Assembly: GCF_008327685.1 (NCBI RefSeq)
Contig: NZ_BDDE01000014.1
Location: 434,001 to 498,000, forward strand
Source of the DNA: Actinomadura sp. K4S16
GTDB taxonomy: Bacteria; Actinomycetota; Actinomycetes; Streptosporangiales; Streptosporangiaceae
Direction: 5' to 3'
DNA length: 64,000 bases
Below, in pieces: positions 42,337 to 50,786 of this stretch. A program made the translations under genes and the position numbers. The notes under the pieces are model-generated. The model was not told where the DNA came from. It was given only the letters and a program-made list of their open reading frames with translations, and ran no database searches. Numbering within the stretch: the stretch's first letter is position 1; each line of letters opens with the position of its first letter.

Positions 42337-43108
42337 CAGCGCTTCGGACAAGCCGGGCCAGACCCTGCAGACGGTCGAGCGGGCCCTGAGCTTCCTCGAG
42401 TACGTGGCCGCCGCCGACACCGCGCCGACGGTGCAGCAGGTCTCCGCCGGCCTCGGCTTGAACATCACGACCTGCTACCACCTGATGAGGACCCTGCTCG
42501 CACGCGGCTACCTGGAGCGGCGGGCCGACGCCACGCTCCGCCTCGGAGCGGGCGTGGGCGCGCTGTTCCGGTCTTACCAGCTCAACTTCAACACCAGTGA
42601 CAAGCTCGCGGGCATCGTCGCCGAACTCGCCGCCGCCACCGCCGAGACCTCGTTCCTGTCGACGCTCGACGACCGGAACGTGATCTTGAAGGTGCTGGTC
42701 GAGGGGTCGCAGCCGCTGCGGGTCAGCGGCCTCTACGTCGGCCTGACGGGCAACGAGCCGCACCGCGCGTCGGGCAAGGCCGTCCTCGCCCATGCCGACG
42801 CCGACCTGCGGGACGAGATCATCGAGCGCAACCTGACCGGCATGTCCCCGACCGCCCAGCGGCGTTCCCGCACGGCCCTGCTCCAGGAGCTCAAGGAGGT
42901 CCAGGAGCGGGGTTGGGCCGTCGACATCGACTCCAGCCCCGGCATCACGGCGCTCGGCGCCCCGTTCTTCAAGCACGACGGCTCCATAGCCGGCGCCGTC
43001 GGGATCGTCGCGCCGACATCCCGGTTCGGCGAAGCCCGGGGAACGCTGGTCGGCACGGTGCTCGAGTCGGCGGGCAAGGCCACGGCGGTCCTCCGCCTCG
43101 CGCCATAG
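42332..43108 (+). CDS. IclR-family transcriptional regulator
   Basis: 258 residues, GTG start. Winged helix (about 12-75: TVERALSFLEYVAAADTAPT, GLNITTCYHLMRTLLARGYL) and the IclR effector domain (LVEGSQPLRVSGLYVGLTGN, HRASGKAVLAHADADLRDEI, GWAVDIDSSPGITALGAPFF, VGIVAPTSRF). IclR proteins usually sense catabolic intermediates and control adjacent operons, which suits its place here. Confidence 0.94.
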   Translation: MNSASDKPGQTLQTVERALSFLEYVAAADTAPTVQQVSAGLGLNITTCYHLMRTLLARGYLERRADATLRLGAGVGALFRSYQLNFNTSDKLAGIVAELAAATAETSFLSTLDDRNVILKVLVEGSQPLRVSGLYVGLTGNEPHRASGKAVLAHADADLRDEIIERNLTGMSPTAQRRSRTALLQELKEVQERGWAVDIDSSPGITALGAPFFKHDGSIAGAVGIVAPTSRFGEARGTLVGTVLESAGKATAVLRLAP

Positions 43109-43163
43109 CCGACGAGGTCCGGACCGCGCCCGCCATCGGCAGTCGGGCGCGCGGCAGAGGGAT

Positions 43164-43994
43164 TCAGGCGACCACCGCGAGCAGGGCTGTGATCGCGGTG
43201 GTGAGGTCCGCGTCGCCGGTCGCCGTCGATCGCCGGCGGGCCTGCTCCTCGGTGATGCCTCTGGTCGCCAGACGCCAGAAGGTGTCCTGGTCCATCGAGA
43301 CGCGTGCCGTCGGCTCCCCTTGGGGCTGGGTCATCCGCCATCGCGCGTCCTGCCGGACCACGCCCCATCGTCCTCCGGCCGGGCCGAGTACGTCCAGGTG
43401 AGCCGTGGTGCCTTCGGGGCGTTCGTGCATCCGCAAGGCGTGCGGCAGGCCGCGCGCGAAGACGTCCAACACCGGAGCCATCAGATCGGGTTCATCCGCG
43501 CCCGGGACGGAGACGGCGTCGCGCACCTGCTGCTGGTGGACCCAGAACTCGGTGTAGTCGCGGCCGATGTCGAGCCATGCGGGGCTGTCGATGTCGGTGG
43601 CGGCCCAGGAGACGTTCAGGTCGGCGGCGGCGTGGAGGTCCTGGGCGGCCCATACGGCGTCGAGCCGGGGTCCCAGGTGCTCCAGCAGTTCGATCACCAG
43701 TTGCGGGCTGAGCTGGCGGGACGCCCGGACGAACTCGTCGTTGGTCCGGGCCAGGTAGGCGGGGAGCGTCTCGTCGTCGGCGAAGATCGCGCCGCCGTGC
43801 CCGTCGCGGCTGCCCGACAGGCGCCGCATGTAGTCGTTGAGCACATGAGCGACCACGTCGTGCACGTCCCAGCCGGGACACACCGTGGGCATGGCCCACT
43901 CGGCCGGGCTCAGGGCCCTCAGCAGGTCGAGCATGGCCTGCCGTTCGCGCGGGAACAGCGGACGGACGTCGGCGGCCGGGCCAAAGATCATCAT
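43164..43994 (-). CDS. Mycothiol-dependent maleylpyruvate isomerase-family (DinB-like) protein
   Basis: 276 residues from ATG 43994; an in-frame ATG at 44054 lies inside the upstream palindrome and has a badly spaced ribosome site. MDMPI/DinB signs: LLDLLRALSPAEWAMPTVCP, GWDVHDVVAHVLNDYMRRLS with the metal His pattern, WVHQQQVRDAV, and a C-terminal SCP2-like domain (VSMDQDTFWRLATRGI). The family uses mycothiol; exact reaction unknown. Confidence 0.85.
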   Translation of the reverse strand: MMIFGPAADVRPLFPRERQAMLDLLRALSPAEWAMPTVCPGWDVHDVVAHVLNDYMRRLSGSRDGHGGAIFADDETLPAYLARTNDEFVRASRQLSPQLVIELLEHLGPRLDAVWAAQDLHAAADLNVSWAATDIDSPAWLDIGRDYTEFWVHQQQVRDAVSVPGADEPDLMAPVLDVFARGLPHALRMHERPEGTTAHLDVLGPAGGRWGVVRQDARWRMTQPQGEPTARVSMDQDTFWRLATRGITEEQARRRSTATGDADLTTAITALLAVVA

Positions 43995-44052
43995 CAGCTG
44001 ACCGTACCGGCCGCCCCGGCCCGCGGCCGCATCGTCCGGCCTGCGATTCCAC

Positions 44053-44068
44053 ATACCCCCTGGGGTAT
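44053..44068. promoter_or_regulatory. CsoR/CstR-like operator palindrome
   Basis: ATACCCC-CT-GGGGTAT (7-bp arms) matches the pattern of sites bound by CsoR/CstR/FrmR-type repressors that sense copper, persulfide or formaldehyde. It lies 70 bases upstream of the Cys-rich mini-protein gene. No CsoR-like gene is in the window. Confidence 0.6.
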
Positions 44069-44138
44069 CATTCGGACAGAGAAGCATCACCATGGAGTAA
44101 GGGCCACCGGCCCGGGACCCGAACAGAAGGAGAAGCCC

Positions 44139-44306
44139 ATGTGCCAGCGCGCCGTTTGCCGGAAGTGCCAGCGCGCCACCTACCGGGGGTGCGGCCAGCA
44201 CGTCGAGCAGGTGCTCGCCGGAGTCCCCCGGTCCCAGCGCTGCAACTGCGACGAGAAGGAGGCCCCCGCCGGAAACGCCTGGACGCGCCTGTTCCGCCGC
44301 AGCTGA
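44139..44306 (+). CDS. Cys-rich mini-protein
   Basis: 55 residues; ATG with AAGGAGAAG just upstream. Six cysteines: MCQRAVCRKCQRATYRGCGQ and RSQRCNCDEKE, including CxxC and CxC pairs that suit a zinc or copper site. Very similar small proteins are recalled as conserved across actinobacteria. The CsoR-like palindrome upstream suggests induction by copper or reactive sulfur (inference). Confidence 0.8.
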   Translation: MCQRAVCRKCQRATYRGCGQHVEQVLAGVPRSQRCNCDEKEAPAGNAWTRLFRRS

Positions 44307-44447
44307 CATCCGGCGCGCGGAGGCTTGTCCCCCGTGCGAGCTACAGGCGGATGTCCACCGTGCGGTGAAGATCCGGGAGGGGGGGATCCATAGCGTTTCG
44401 GGCGAAGCCGCGGCACTCCGGCCGCGGAACCCCCCGAAGGAGTCAGC

Positions 44448-45281
44448 ATGCGACTGCTGAAGCAGCTCGTGGTCGTGGTGGTGGTCGCCGCCGCCGGCGG
44501 CGCGGGCGTCAACGGCGCCGACTGGAACCCCGGCCTCACGCTCGTCCTCGGCGCGGCGGCGGCGCTGGTCAGCCTGTACACGTACCGCTGGGTGGTGCGC
44601 CGGACCGAGCACCGCGAGCCGACGGAGCTGGCGCTGAAGGGCGCCGCCGGCGCCCTCACCCGAGGGATGCTCATCGGCTTCGCGATGTTCGGCGCCGTCA
44701 TCGTGAACATCGCCTTCCTCGGCCACTACCGGATCGACGGGTTCGGCTCCGCCGGCGGCGCGGTCGCGCTGCTCGGCTTCATGGCCGCCGCCGCGGTGAC
44801 GGAGGAGGTGATGTTCCGCGGCGTCCTGTTCCGGGTCATCGAGGAGCGCACCGGCACCTGGGTGGCGCTGACGCTGACCGGCCTGGTGTTCGGCCTGATG
44901 CACCTGCCCAACCCGAACGCCACCCTGTGGAGCTCGCTCGCCATCGCCATCGAGGCCGGCGGCATGCTCGCCGCCGCCTACGTCGCCACCCGCAACCTCT
45001 GGGTGCCGATCGGCCTGCACTTCGCCTGGAACTTCGCCGGCGGCGGGATCTTCGGAACCGAGGTCTCCGGCAAGGACGCCCCGGACGGCCTGCTCGACGG
45101 CGTGACCTCGGGCCCGACCCTGCTCAGCGGCGGCGAGTTCGGCCCGGAGGCGAGCCTGTACTCGGTCGGCGCCGGTGCGGTCCTGACGATCGTGTTCGTG
45201 TGGCTGGCACGCCGTCGCGGCACCATCGTCCCCCTGCGCCGGACCACCCGGGCCGCCGCCACCGCTACGCTCGCCCAGTGA
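44448..45281 (+). CDS. CPBP-family intramembrane metalloprotease
   Basis: 277 residues with about seven hydrophobic segments. CPBP/Abi motifs: EEVMFRG (EExxxR) near 124, FGLMHL (FxxxH) near 147 and HFAWNF (HxxxN) near 190. It cleaves peptides or processes prenylated/bacteriocin-type peptides in other bacteria. Its stop overlaps the histidine kinase start by 4 bases, linking it to the two-component pair. Confidence 0.92.
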   Translation: MRLLKQLVVVVVVAAAGGAGVNGADWNPGLTLVLGAAAALVSLYTYRWVVRRTEHREPTELALKGAAGALTRGMLIGFAMFGAVIVNIAFLGHYRIDGFGSAGGAVALLGFMAAAAVTEEVMFRGVLFRVIEERTGTWVALTLTGLVFGLMHLPNPNATLWSSLAIAIEAGGMLAAAYVATRNLWVPIGLHFAWNFAGGGIFGTEVSGKDAPDGLLDGVTSGPTLLSGGEFGPEASLYSVGAGAVLTIVFVWLARRRGTIVPLRRTTRAAATATLAQ

Positions 45282-46432
45282 TCGACGTCCGGCGGGGCCG
45301 GGAGCGGTGGCGACGGCTGGACGTCACGGTGCGGGACCTGCCGTTTCCGCTGCTGCTGGTGGCCGGGGCGTTCGTCCCGGCGCTCCAGGCCCACGGGACG
45401 CAGGTCGGCGATCTGCCCGCCCGCCCGTTCGACACGCTGGCCCTCCCGGTCATCCTCCTCACCTGCCTCCCGCTCGCCGTGCGCCGACGCTGGCCGGCCG
45501 TCTGCGTCGTCCTCGTGTCGCTCGGCTTCGCCGCCGAACAGCTCCGCGCCTACCACTCGTTCACGGGCAGCGCCCTGGCGTTCGCGCTGGTGAGCGCGGG
45601 CGCCCACCTGGAGCGCCGCCGGTACGCCGTCGCGGCCGGCATCTCCGCCGGCTACGTGGCGCTGGCGTTCGCGCTCGACCGGATCGGCTCCCCCGAGCGC
45701 CTGGACGGCTTCGCCACGTTCTACCTGGCGGCCGCCTTCGCGTGGGGCGTCGGGGCGTGGCTGCGCTCCACCCGGGCCGTCGAGGCGGAACGCCGCCGCC
45801 GCGTCGCCGAGGCCACCCGCGCGGCCGAGCGCACCCGCATCGCCCGCGAGCTCCACGACGTCGTCACCCACCACGTCACGGCGATGGTCGTCCAGGTGGA
45901 GGCGGCGCGGTACCTGACCGCCGCCCCCGACCGCCTCGACGCGACCCTGGGCGCCGTCGGCGACACCGGGCGCCGGGCCATCACCGACCTGCGGCACCTG
46001 CTCGAACTGCTCAACCCCGATCATGGAACCGATCCCCGGATGCCGTCCGTCGGCGAGCTCCCCGCGCTCGTGGAGCAGACGCGCCAGGCCGGGCAGCCGA
46101 TCGAGTTCAGCACCGCGGGCGAGCCGGCGGAGTCCGCCGGAAGCGCCGAGTTCGTGGCCTACCGGGTCGTGCAGGAGTCTCTGACGAACGCCCTCAAGTA
46201 CGCCCACGGCAGCCGTACCGTGGTGCGGGTGCACTACCGCGACAAAGAGATCAGCGTGGAGGTCGGCACCGACGCCTCCGGGTCGCCGGCCGCGTCCCCC
46301 GGCGGGAGCGGCCGGGGCCTCGCCGGGCTCCGCGACCGGGTAGGCGCCCTCGGCGGCGACTTCAGCGCGGACCCGCGGCCGGACGGCGGCTTCGTCGTGC
46401 GGGCCCGCATCCCGTCGGGGAGTCCTTCGTGA
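45278..46432 (+). CDS. NarL-type sensor histidine kinase
   Basis: 384 residues from GTG 45278 (GTGA overlap with the CPBP gene). Four to five membrane helices in the first 165 residues form a compact sensor with no large outer loop. The HisKA_3 box carries the phospho-His in ARELHDVVTHHV near 192, followed by a HATPase_c domain (VAYRVVQESLTNALKYAHG; GRGLAGLRDRVGALGG). It phosphorylates the regulator encoded 4 bases overlapping downstream; signal unknown. Confidence 0.94.
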   Translation: MIDVRRGRERWRRLDVTVRDLPFPLLLVAGAFVPALQAHGTQVGDLPARPFDTLALPVILLTCLPLAVRRRWPAVCVVLVSLGFAAEQLRAYHSFTGSALAFALVSAGAHLERRRYAVAAGISAGYVALAFALDRIGSPERLDGFATFYLAAAFAWGVGAWLRSTRAVEAERRRRVAEATRAAERTRIARELHDVVTHHVTAMVVQVEAARYLTAAPDRLDATLGAVGDTGRRAITDLRHLLELLNPDHGTDPRMPSVGELPALVEQTRQAGQPIEFSTAGEPAESAGSAEFVAYRVVQESLTNALKYAHGSRTVVRVHYRDKEISVEVGTDASGSPAASPGGSGRGLAGLRDRVGALGGDFSADPRPDGGFVVRARIPSGSPS

Positions 46433-47088
46433 GCACGCCGGTCCGGGTCCTGGTCGCCGACGACCAGGCGCTGATCCGCACCGGATTTTCGACGATCATC
46501 GACGCGCAGCCCGACCTGGAGGTGGTGGGCGAGTGCGGTGACGGCCGCGCCGCCGTCGACCTCGCCCGCCGGCTCGTCCCGGACATGGTGGTGATGGACG
46601 TCCGGATGCCGGTCCTCGACGGCATCGCGGCGACCCGCCTGCTGGCCGGCGCCGGGGTCGCCGACCCCGTCAAGGTGCTCGTGGTGACCACGTTCAACCT
46701 GGACGAGTACGTGTACGAGGCGCTGCGCGCGGGAGCGAGCGGCTTCCTGCTCAAGGACGCCCCGCCGGCGCAGCTCCTGCACGGCATCCGGACCGTCGCG
46801 GCCGGCGCCGCGCTGCTGGCCCCCGAGGTGACGCGGCAGCTCGTCGGCAGGTACGCGGCGCGGATCCGTCCCGCCGAGGAGACACCGGCCGTCGACGTGC
46901 TGTCGCCGCGTGAGATGGAGGTGCTGCGCCTCATCGCCGACGGCCTGTCCAACAGTGAGATCGCCGCGACCCTGGTGCTCAGCCAGGAGACCGTCAAGAC
47001 GTACGTCTCCCGCATCCTCACCAAACTCGACCTGCGCGACCGCGTCCAGGCGGTGGTCTACGCCTACCGCCGAGGCCTGGTGAACTGA
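46429..47088 (+). CDS. NarL/LuxR-type response regulator
   Basis: 219 residues from GTG 46429, overlapping the kinase stop. Receiver domain: VLVADDQALIRTGF (acidic pocket), phospho-Asp in MVVMDVRMPVLDG near 54, conserved Lys in FLLKDA. The C-terminal LuxR helix-turn-helix reads LSPREMEVLRLIADGLSNSE, TVKTYVSRILTKL. Cognate partner of the preceding kinase; the CPBP protease gene ahead of the pair is a likely target. Confidence 0.95.
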   Translation: MSTPVRVLVADDQALIRTGFSTIIDAQPDLEVVGECGDGRAAVDLARRLVPDMVVMDVRMPVLDGIAATRLLAGAGVADPVKVLVVTTFNLDEYVYEALRAGASGFLLKDAPPAQLLHGIRTVAAGAALLAPEVTRQLVGRYAARIRPAEETPAVDVLSPREMEVLRLIADGLSNSEIAATLVLSQETVKTYVSRILTKLDLRDRVQAVVYAYRRGLVN

Positions 47089-47121
47089 ACCGGGCACCGC
47101 ACCCCCCGGTGCGCAGCGCCT

Positions 47122-47808
47122 CTATCCGCGCTCGTCTCCGGCGTCGGCTCCTGTGTCGATGCGGTAGCCGACGCCTGGGACGGTGGCGATGATCCAGGGT
47201 TCGCCGAGGCGTTTGCGCAGGGCCGAGACGGTGATGCGCACCGCGTTGGTGAACGGGTCGGCGTTCTCGTCCCACGCGCGTTCCAGGAGTTCCTCGGCAC
47301 TGACGACACCGCCTTCGGCGCCGATGAGGACTTCGAGGACGGCGAACTGCTTCCTGGTCAGCGCGACGTAGCGGCCGTCCCGGTAGACCTCCCTGCGGAA
47401 CGGGTCCACCCGCAGGCCCGCGATCTCCCGCACGGGGGGCCTGCTGTGGGCGCGGCGGCGGTCGAGTGCCCTGAGCCTGAGCGCGAGTTCCTGCAGCTCG
47501 AAGGGCTTCGTGAGGTAGTCGTCGGCGCCGAGTCCGAACCCGGAGGCCTTGTCGTCGAGACGGTCGGCCGCGGTCAGCATGAGGATCGGCATGCCGCTGC
47601 CGGAGGCGACGATGCGCCTGGCGATCTCGTCACCGGAGGGTCCGGGGACGTCGCGGTCGAGGACGGCGATGTCGTAGGCGTGGACGCCCAGCATCTCCAG
47701 AGCGGTGTCGCCGTCGCCCGCGATGTCGGCCGCGATCGCTTCGAGGCGCAGGCCGTCGCGGATGGCCTCCGCCAGGAAGGGCTCGTCCTCGACGATCAGC
47801 ACGCGCAT
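47122..47808 (-). CDS. OmpR-family response regulator (VanR-like)
   Basis: 228 residues from ATG 47808. Receiver: VLIVEDEPFLAEAI, phospho-Asp in DIAVLDRDVPGPSG near 51, Lys in DDYLTKPFELQEL. OmpR winged helix: PFRREVYRDGRYVALTRKQF, ERAWDENADPFTNAVRITVS, PGVGYRIDT. No kinase gene is adjacent. The divergent neighbour is a VanY-like carboxypeptidase gene and then a VanJ-like gene, which makes a cell-wall-antibiotic response role likely (inference). Confidence 0.92.
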   Translation of the reverse strand: MRVLIVEDEPFLAEAIRDGLRLEAIAADIAGDGDTALEMLGVHAYDIAVLDRDVPGPSGDEIARRIVASGSGMPILMLTAADRLDDKASGFGLGADDYLTKPFELQELALRLRALDRRRAHSRPPVREIAGLRVDPFRREVYRDGRYVALTRKQFAVLEVLIGAEGGVVSAEELLERAWDENADPFTNAVRITVSALRKRLGEPWIIATVPGVGYRIDTGADAGDERG

Positions 47809-47896
47809 GCCTTCGATGCTAGAAGCCGGTGCATATCGTCGGCGTATCGAAAACCGCATACGCGCCTGCAACGCCACGCTGCCTTGACTGGCTGGT

Positions 47897-48580
47897 ATGT
47901 CTGGAACACCACCATCAGCGCGAAGTACGACCCGCCAGGTCCGCTGGTTCCTCGTCGCCGGGCTGATAGTGGTCGCAGCGGCGATCGCTTCGACCTTCGG
48001 CTACCGGTCGCAGAACGACTCGTCTTCCCCCGCACCGCCGTTGACGTCCTCATCGGTCGTATCGCCCTTGGCACCCTCGACCGCACCGCCCCCGAAGGCT
48101 CCTCGCTGGGAGCAGCGCGGAGCGGTCGGCAAGGCCGACGGGGTCGTCCCCGACGGCGTGACGGTCTTCGACGACGCGTTTCCGGCCGTGGCCAACCTCG
48201 ATCCAGGCCTGCTGAAGGCCCTCCGCCGGGCCGCGGCGGACGCCGCGGACGACGGGATCGAGTTCTACGTCAACAGCGGCTGGCGCTCCCCGGCCTACCA
48301 GAACCGGCTTCTTCGCGACGCGGTCTCCAAGTACGGGTCCGAGGCCGAAGCCGCCCGATGGGTGGCCACCCCGGCGACGTCGCTTCACGTGTCGGGCGAC
48401 GCGGTCGACATCGGCCACTCCGATGCGGCGGCGTGGCTGTCCCGGCACGGCGCCGGGTTCGGGCTGTGCCAGGTCTACCGGAACGAACCGTGGCACTACG
48501 AGCTGCGCACCGACGCGGCCGATCGGGGTTGCCCGCACATGTACGCCGACCCCGCCCAAGACCCGAGGATGCACCAGTGA
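47897..48580 (+). CDS. M15-family D-alanyl-D-alanine carboxypeptidase (VanY-like)
   Basis: 227 residues. An N-terminal membrane anchor (about 17-36) precedes a Pro/Ser linker. The M15B domain contains FYVNSGWRSPAYQNRLL, zinc motif SLHVSGDAVDIGH (SxHxxGxAxD) and EPWHYEL (WHxE). It trims the terminal D-Ala of peptidoglycan precursors outside the membrane. The VanJ-like gene starts at its stop codon. Confidence 0.92.
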   Translation: MSGTPPSARSTTRQVRWFLVAGLIVVAAAIASTFGYRSQNDSSSPAPPLTSSSVVSPLAPSTAPPPKAPRWEQRGAVGKADGVVPDGVTVFDDAFPAVANLDPGLLKALRRAAADAADDGIEFYVNSGWRSPAYQNRLLRDAVSKYGSEAEAARWVATPATSLHVSGDAVDIGHSDAAAWLSRHGAGFGLCQVYRNEPWHYELRTDAADRGCPHMYADPAQDPRMHQ

Positions 48581-49683
48581 GCGGCAGTGAACGAGGACAG
48601 ACGATGGCACGGGTGGACTCGGCGGAGACCGGACAGGACGACGCCGACGGCCGTGACACCGGCTCCGGCACCTGGCGCGCGGCCGTCCGGCGGGCGGTCC
48701 GCGCCGCCTCCCGGCCGGAGCCCTGGAAGCGCGGGCCGGTCCTCGCGGCACTGGCGCTGCTGCTGGGCCTGTTCATGCTGCTGCACGCGGAGATCCCGAA
48801 CCGGATCGGGAACCTCGGCAGCCTGGCGGAGACCTTCCTGCCGTGGTTCGGCCTGTTCGTCCCGGTGCTGCTGGCCGGGGCGCTGTGGCGCCGCTCCGCC
48901 TCCGCGACGGTCGCGCTGCTGGTGCCGGTCCTGGTGTGGCTGAACCTCTTCGGCGGCCTGCTCGGCGACAAGTCCCGTCCGGGCGGCGGCTTCGTCGTGG
49001 CCAGCCACAACGTCGGCGCCGGCAACCCCGACCCCGTCCGCACCGCTCGCGACCTGGCCGCCTCCGGGGCGAACGTGCTGGCGCTGGAGGAACTGCCCCA
49101 GGAGGCCACGGCCACCTACGAGAAGGAGCTGGCGAGGGCGTACCCGCACCACACGGTGCAGGGCACGGTCGGGCTGTGGAGCAAGCTGCCGCTGTCGGAC
49201 ACCCGGCCGGTCGACATCCAGACGGACGCTGGACCGCTGGGGGCCGCCAAGTCGGCCGAGGCCAAGATGCCCGGCAACCGGGCGCTGCGCACCACGGTGG
49301 CCACCGACCACGGTCCGCTGGCGGTCTATGTGGCCCACCTGGGGTCCGCACGCGTGAATCCCAGGGCGGGCTTCTGGACGGCCCACCGCGACAGGAACGC
49401 GAAGGCGCTGGGCCAAGCCATCGCCACCGAGCGGAGTGAACGGGTCGTGCTGCTCGGCGACCTGAACGGCACCATGGGCGACCGCGCGTTCGACGGCATC
49501 ACCTCCCGGATGCGCTCGGCCCAGGAGGAGGCCGGGGACGGCTTCGGCTTCACCTGGCCGGCGGCGTTCCCGATGGTGCGGATCGACCAGATCCTGGTCA
49601 GAGGCGTGCAGCCGCGGGCCGCATGGATCCTGCCGGCTACCGGCAGCGACCACCTCCCGGTGGCGGCCGAGATCACCTGGTGA
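48577..49683 (+). CDS. VanJ-like membrane endonuclease/exonuclease/phosphatase protein
   Basis: 368 residues from GTG 48577, whose GTGA overlaps the carboxypeptidase stop; ATG 48604 with GAGG upstream is an equally good start (359 residues). Three membrane helices at about 50-125 (VLAALALLLGLFMLLHAEIP, ETFLPWFGLFVPVLL, SATVALLVPVLVWLNLF), then an EEP domain: VVASHNVGAGN, LEELPQ, VVLLGDLNGTM, and TGSDHLPVAAEI (catalytic Asp-His). VanJ-type proteins confer teicoplanin tolerance, probably by acting on undecaprenyl phosphates. Confidence 0.88.
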   Translation: MSGSERGQTMARVDSAETGQDDADGRDTGSGTWRAAVRRAVRAASRPEPWKRGPVLAALALLLGLFMLLHAEIPNRIGNLGSLAETFLPWFGLFVPVLLAGALWRRSASATVALLVPVLVWLNLFGGLLGDKSRPGGGFVVASHNVGAGNPDPVRTARDLAASGANVLALEELPQEATATYEKELARAYPHHTVQGTVGLWSKLPLSDTRPVDIQTDAGPLGAAKSAEAKMPGNRALRTTVATDHGPLAVYVAHLGSARVNPRAGFWTAHRDRNAKALGQAIATERSERVVLLGDLNGTMGDRAFDGITSRMRSAQEEAGDGFGFTWPAAFPMVRIDQILVRGVQPRAAWILPATGSDHLPVAAEITW

Positions 49684-49689
49684 CGTCCG

Positions 49690-50628
49690 TCAGGTCGTCG
49701 GCCAGTGGCGGAGTTTTTCGGGGTTGCGTATCACCCAGATGTGCTTGATCCGGTCGTCCACGACGTCGAACGCGAAGACCGTCACGGTGGCGCCGTCCTG
49801 CTGGGCCACCAGTCCGGGCCTGCCGTTGACCGTGCGTTCCAGGAACGCCATGTCGTCGGGCCTGCGGCGGGCGATCTCGGCCCAGGCGTGTGCGATCCGC
49901 TCGCCGCCTTCGATGGGGTGCAGGAAGGTGAGGGCGAGGCCGCCGCCGTCGGCGGTCGCCGTGGCGTCGGGGTCGAGCAGGCCGATCAGGGCGCCGATGT
50001 CCTTGGCCTCCCACGCGCGCTTGAAGTCCTTGACGATGCCGGCCTGCCGGGCCGTCGGGCTCGCGGGGCCCCGCGACTCCCGGACGCGGCGGCGGGCCGA
50101 AGAGGCCAGCTGGCGGCAGGCCGCCGGCGAACGGCCGACGATCTCGGCCACCTCGGCGAAGGGGTGGCAGAAGACGTCGTGCAGCACGAACGCGACGCGC
50201 TCGGCCGGGGTCATCGAATCGAGGACGACCAGGAACGCCATGCTGACCGACTCGTCCAGGGTGACCCGGTCGGCGGGGTCGGGGGTCGCGCCGCCCGGCC
50301 GTCCGCTGATCCACTCCGTACGGTCCGGCAGCGGCTCGGGGATCCATTCGCCGACGTAGGTCTCCCGCCGGGCCCGCGCCGAGCCGAGCATGTTGAGGCA
50401 GATGCGGCCGGCGACCGTCGTCAGCCAGGCGCCGGGGCACTCGATGGCGTCCTGCTGCTCCCGCGACATGGCGTACCAGCGGGTGTACGTCTCCTGCACG
50501 GCGTCCTCGGCCTCGGCCAAGGAGCCCAGGAGCCGGTACGCGAGATTGGTCAGATGACGCCGCTCCCGCATCAGGGCGTCGAGGCCGGGATCGGGCTCGT
50601 CCTGGCCTGGCCCGTTTCGGGTGGTCAT
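49690..50628 (-). CDS. ECF sigma factor with SnoaL-like C-terminus (SigJ-like)
   Basis: 312 residues from ATG 50628; the longer frame upstream lacks a supported start. Region 2 (LAYRLLGSLAEAEDAVQETY, AWLTTVAGRICLNMLGSARA) and region 4 (MTPAERVAFVLHDVFCHPFA, AACRQLASSARRRV) are clear. A C-terminal SnoaL/NTF2-like domain (DFKRAWEAKDIGALIGLLDP, VVDDRIKHIWVIRNPEKL) marks the ECF41 group, in which it replaces an anti-sigma factor. No paired enzyme gene is directly co-transcribed. Confidence 0.92.
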   Translation of the reverse strand: MTTRNGPGQDEPDPGLDALMRERRHLTNLAYRLLGSLAEAEDAVQETYTRWYAMSREQQDAIECPGAWLTTVAGRICLNMLGSARARRETYVGEWIPEPLPDRTEWISGRPGGATPDPADRVTLDESVSMAFLVVLDSMTPAERVAFVLHDVFCHPFAEVAEIVGRSPAACRQLASSARRRVRESRGPASPTARQAGIVKDFKRAWEAKDIGALIGLLDPDATATADGGGLALTFLHPIEGGERIAHAWAEIARRRPDDMAFLERTVNGRPGLVAQQDGATVTVFAFDVVDDRIKHIWVIRNPEKLRHWPTT

Positions 50629-50786
50629 GGTGCTGACGGCTCCCTCGGTCGGCTCTGCCTTCACCGGTTCGACCGGACAGCGCACCGGAATGTGAGGCCG
50701 ATGCGCCGCCTCACATTCGGAGGAGCCATGTTGTCGGACTGCTGAGACGAACACATTGTTCAGCGGACAGGAAGCTCAGAGACACC

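Noticed and set aside
40880..42976. 698-codon minus-strand frame over the ThDP and IclR genes
   Set aside because: Antisense shadow of two well-supported plus-strand genes.
44054..44056. Upstream ATG for the maleylpyruvate isomerase-like gene
   Set aside because: Falls inside the CsoR-like palindrome with a badly spaced ribosome site; the ATG at 43994 fits the family length.
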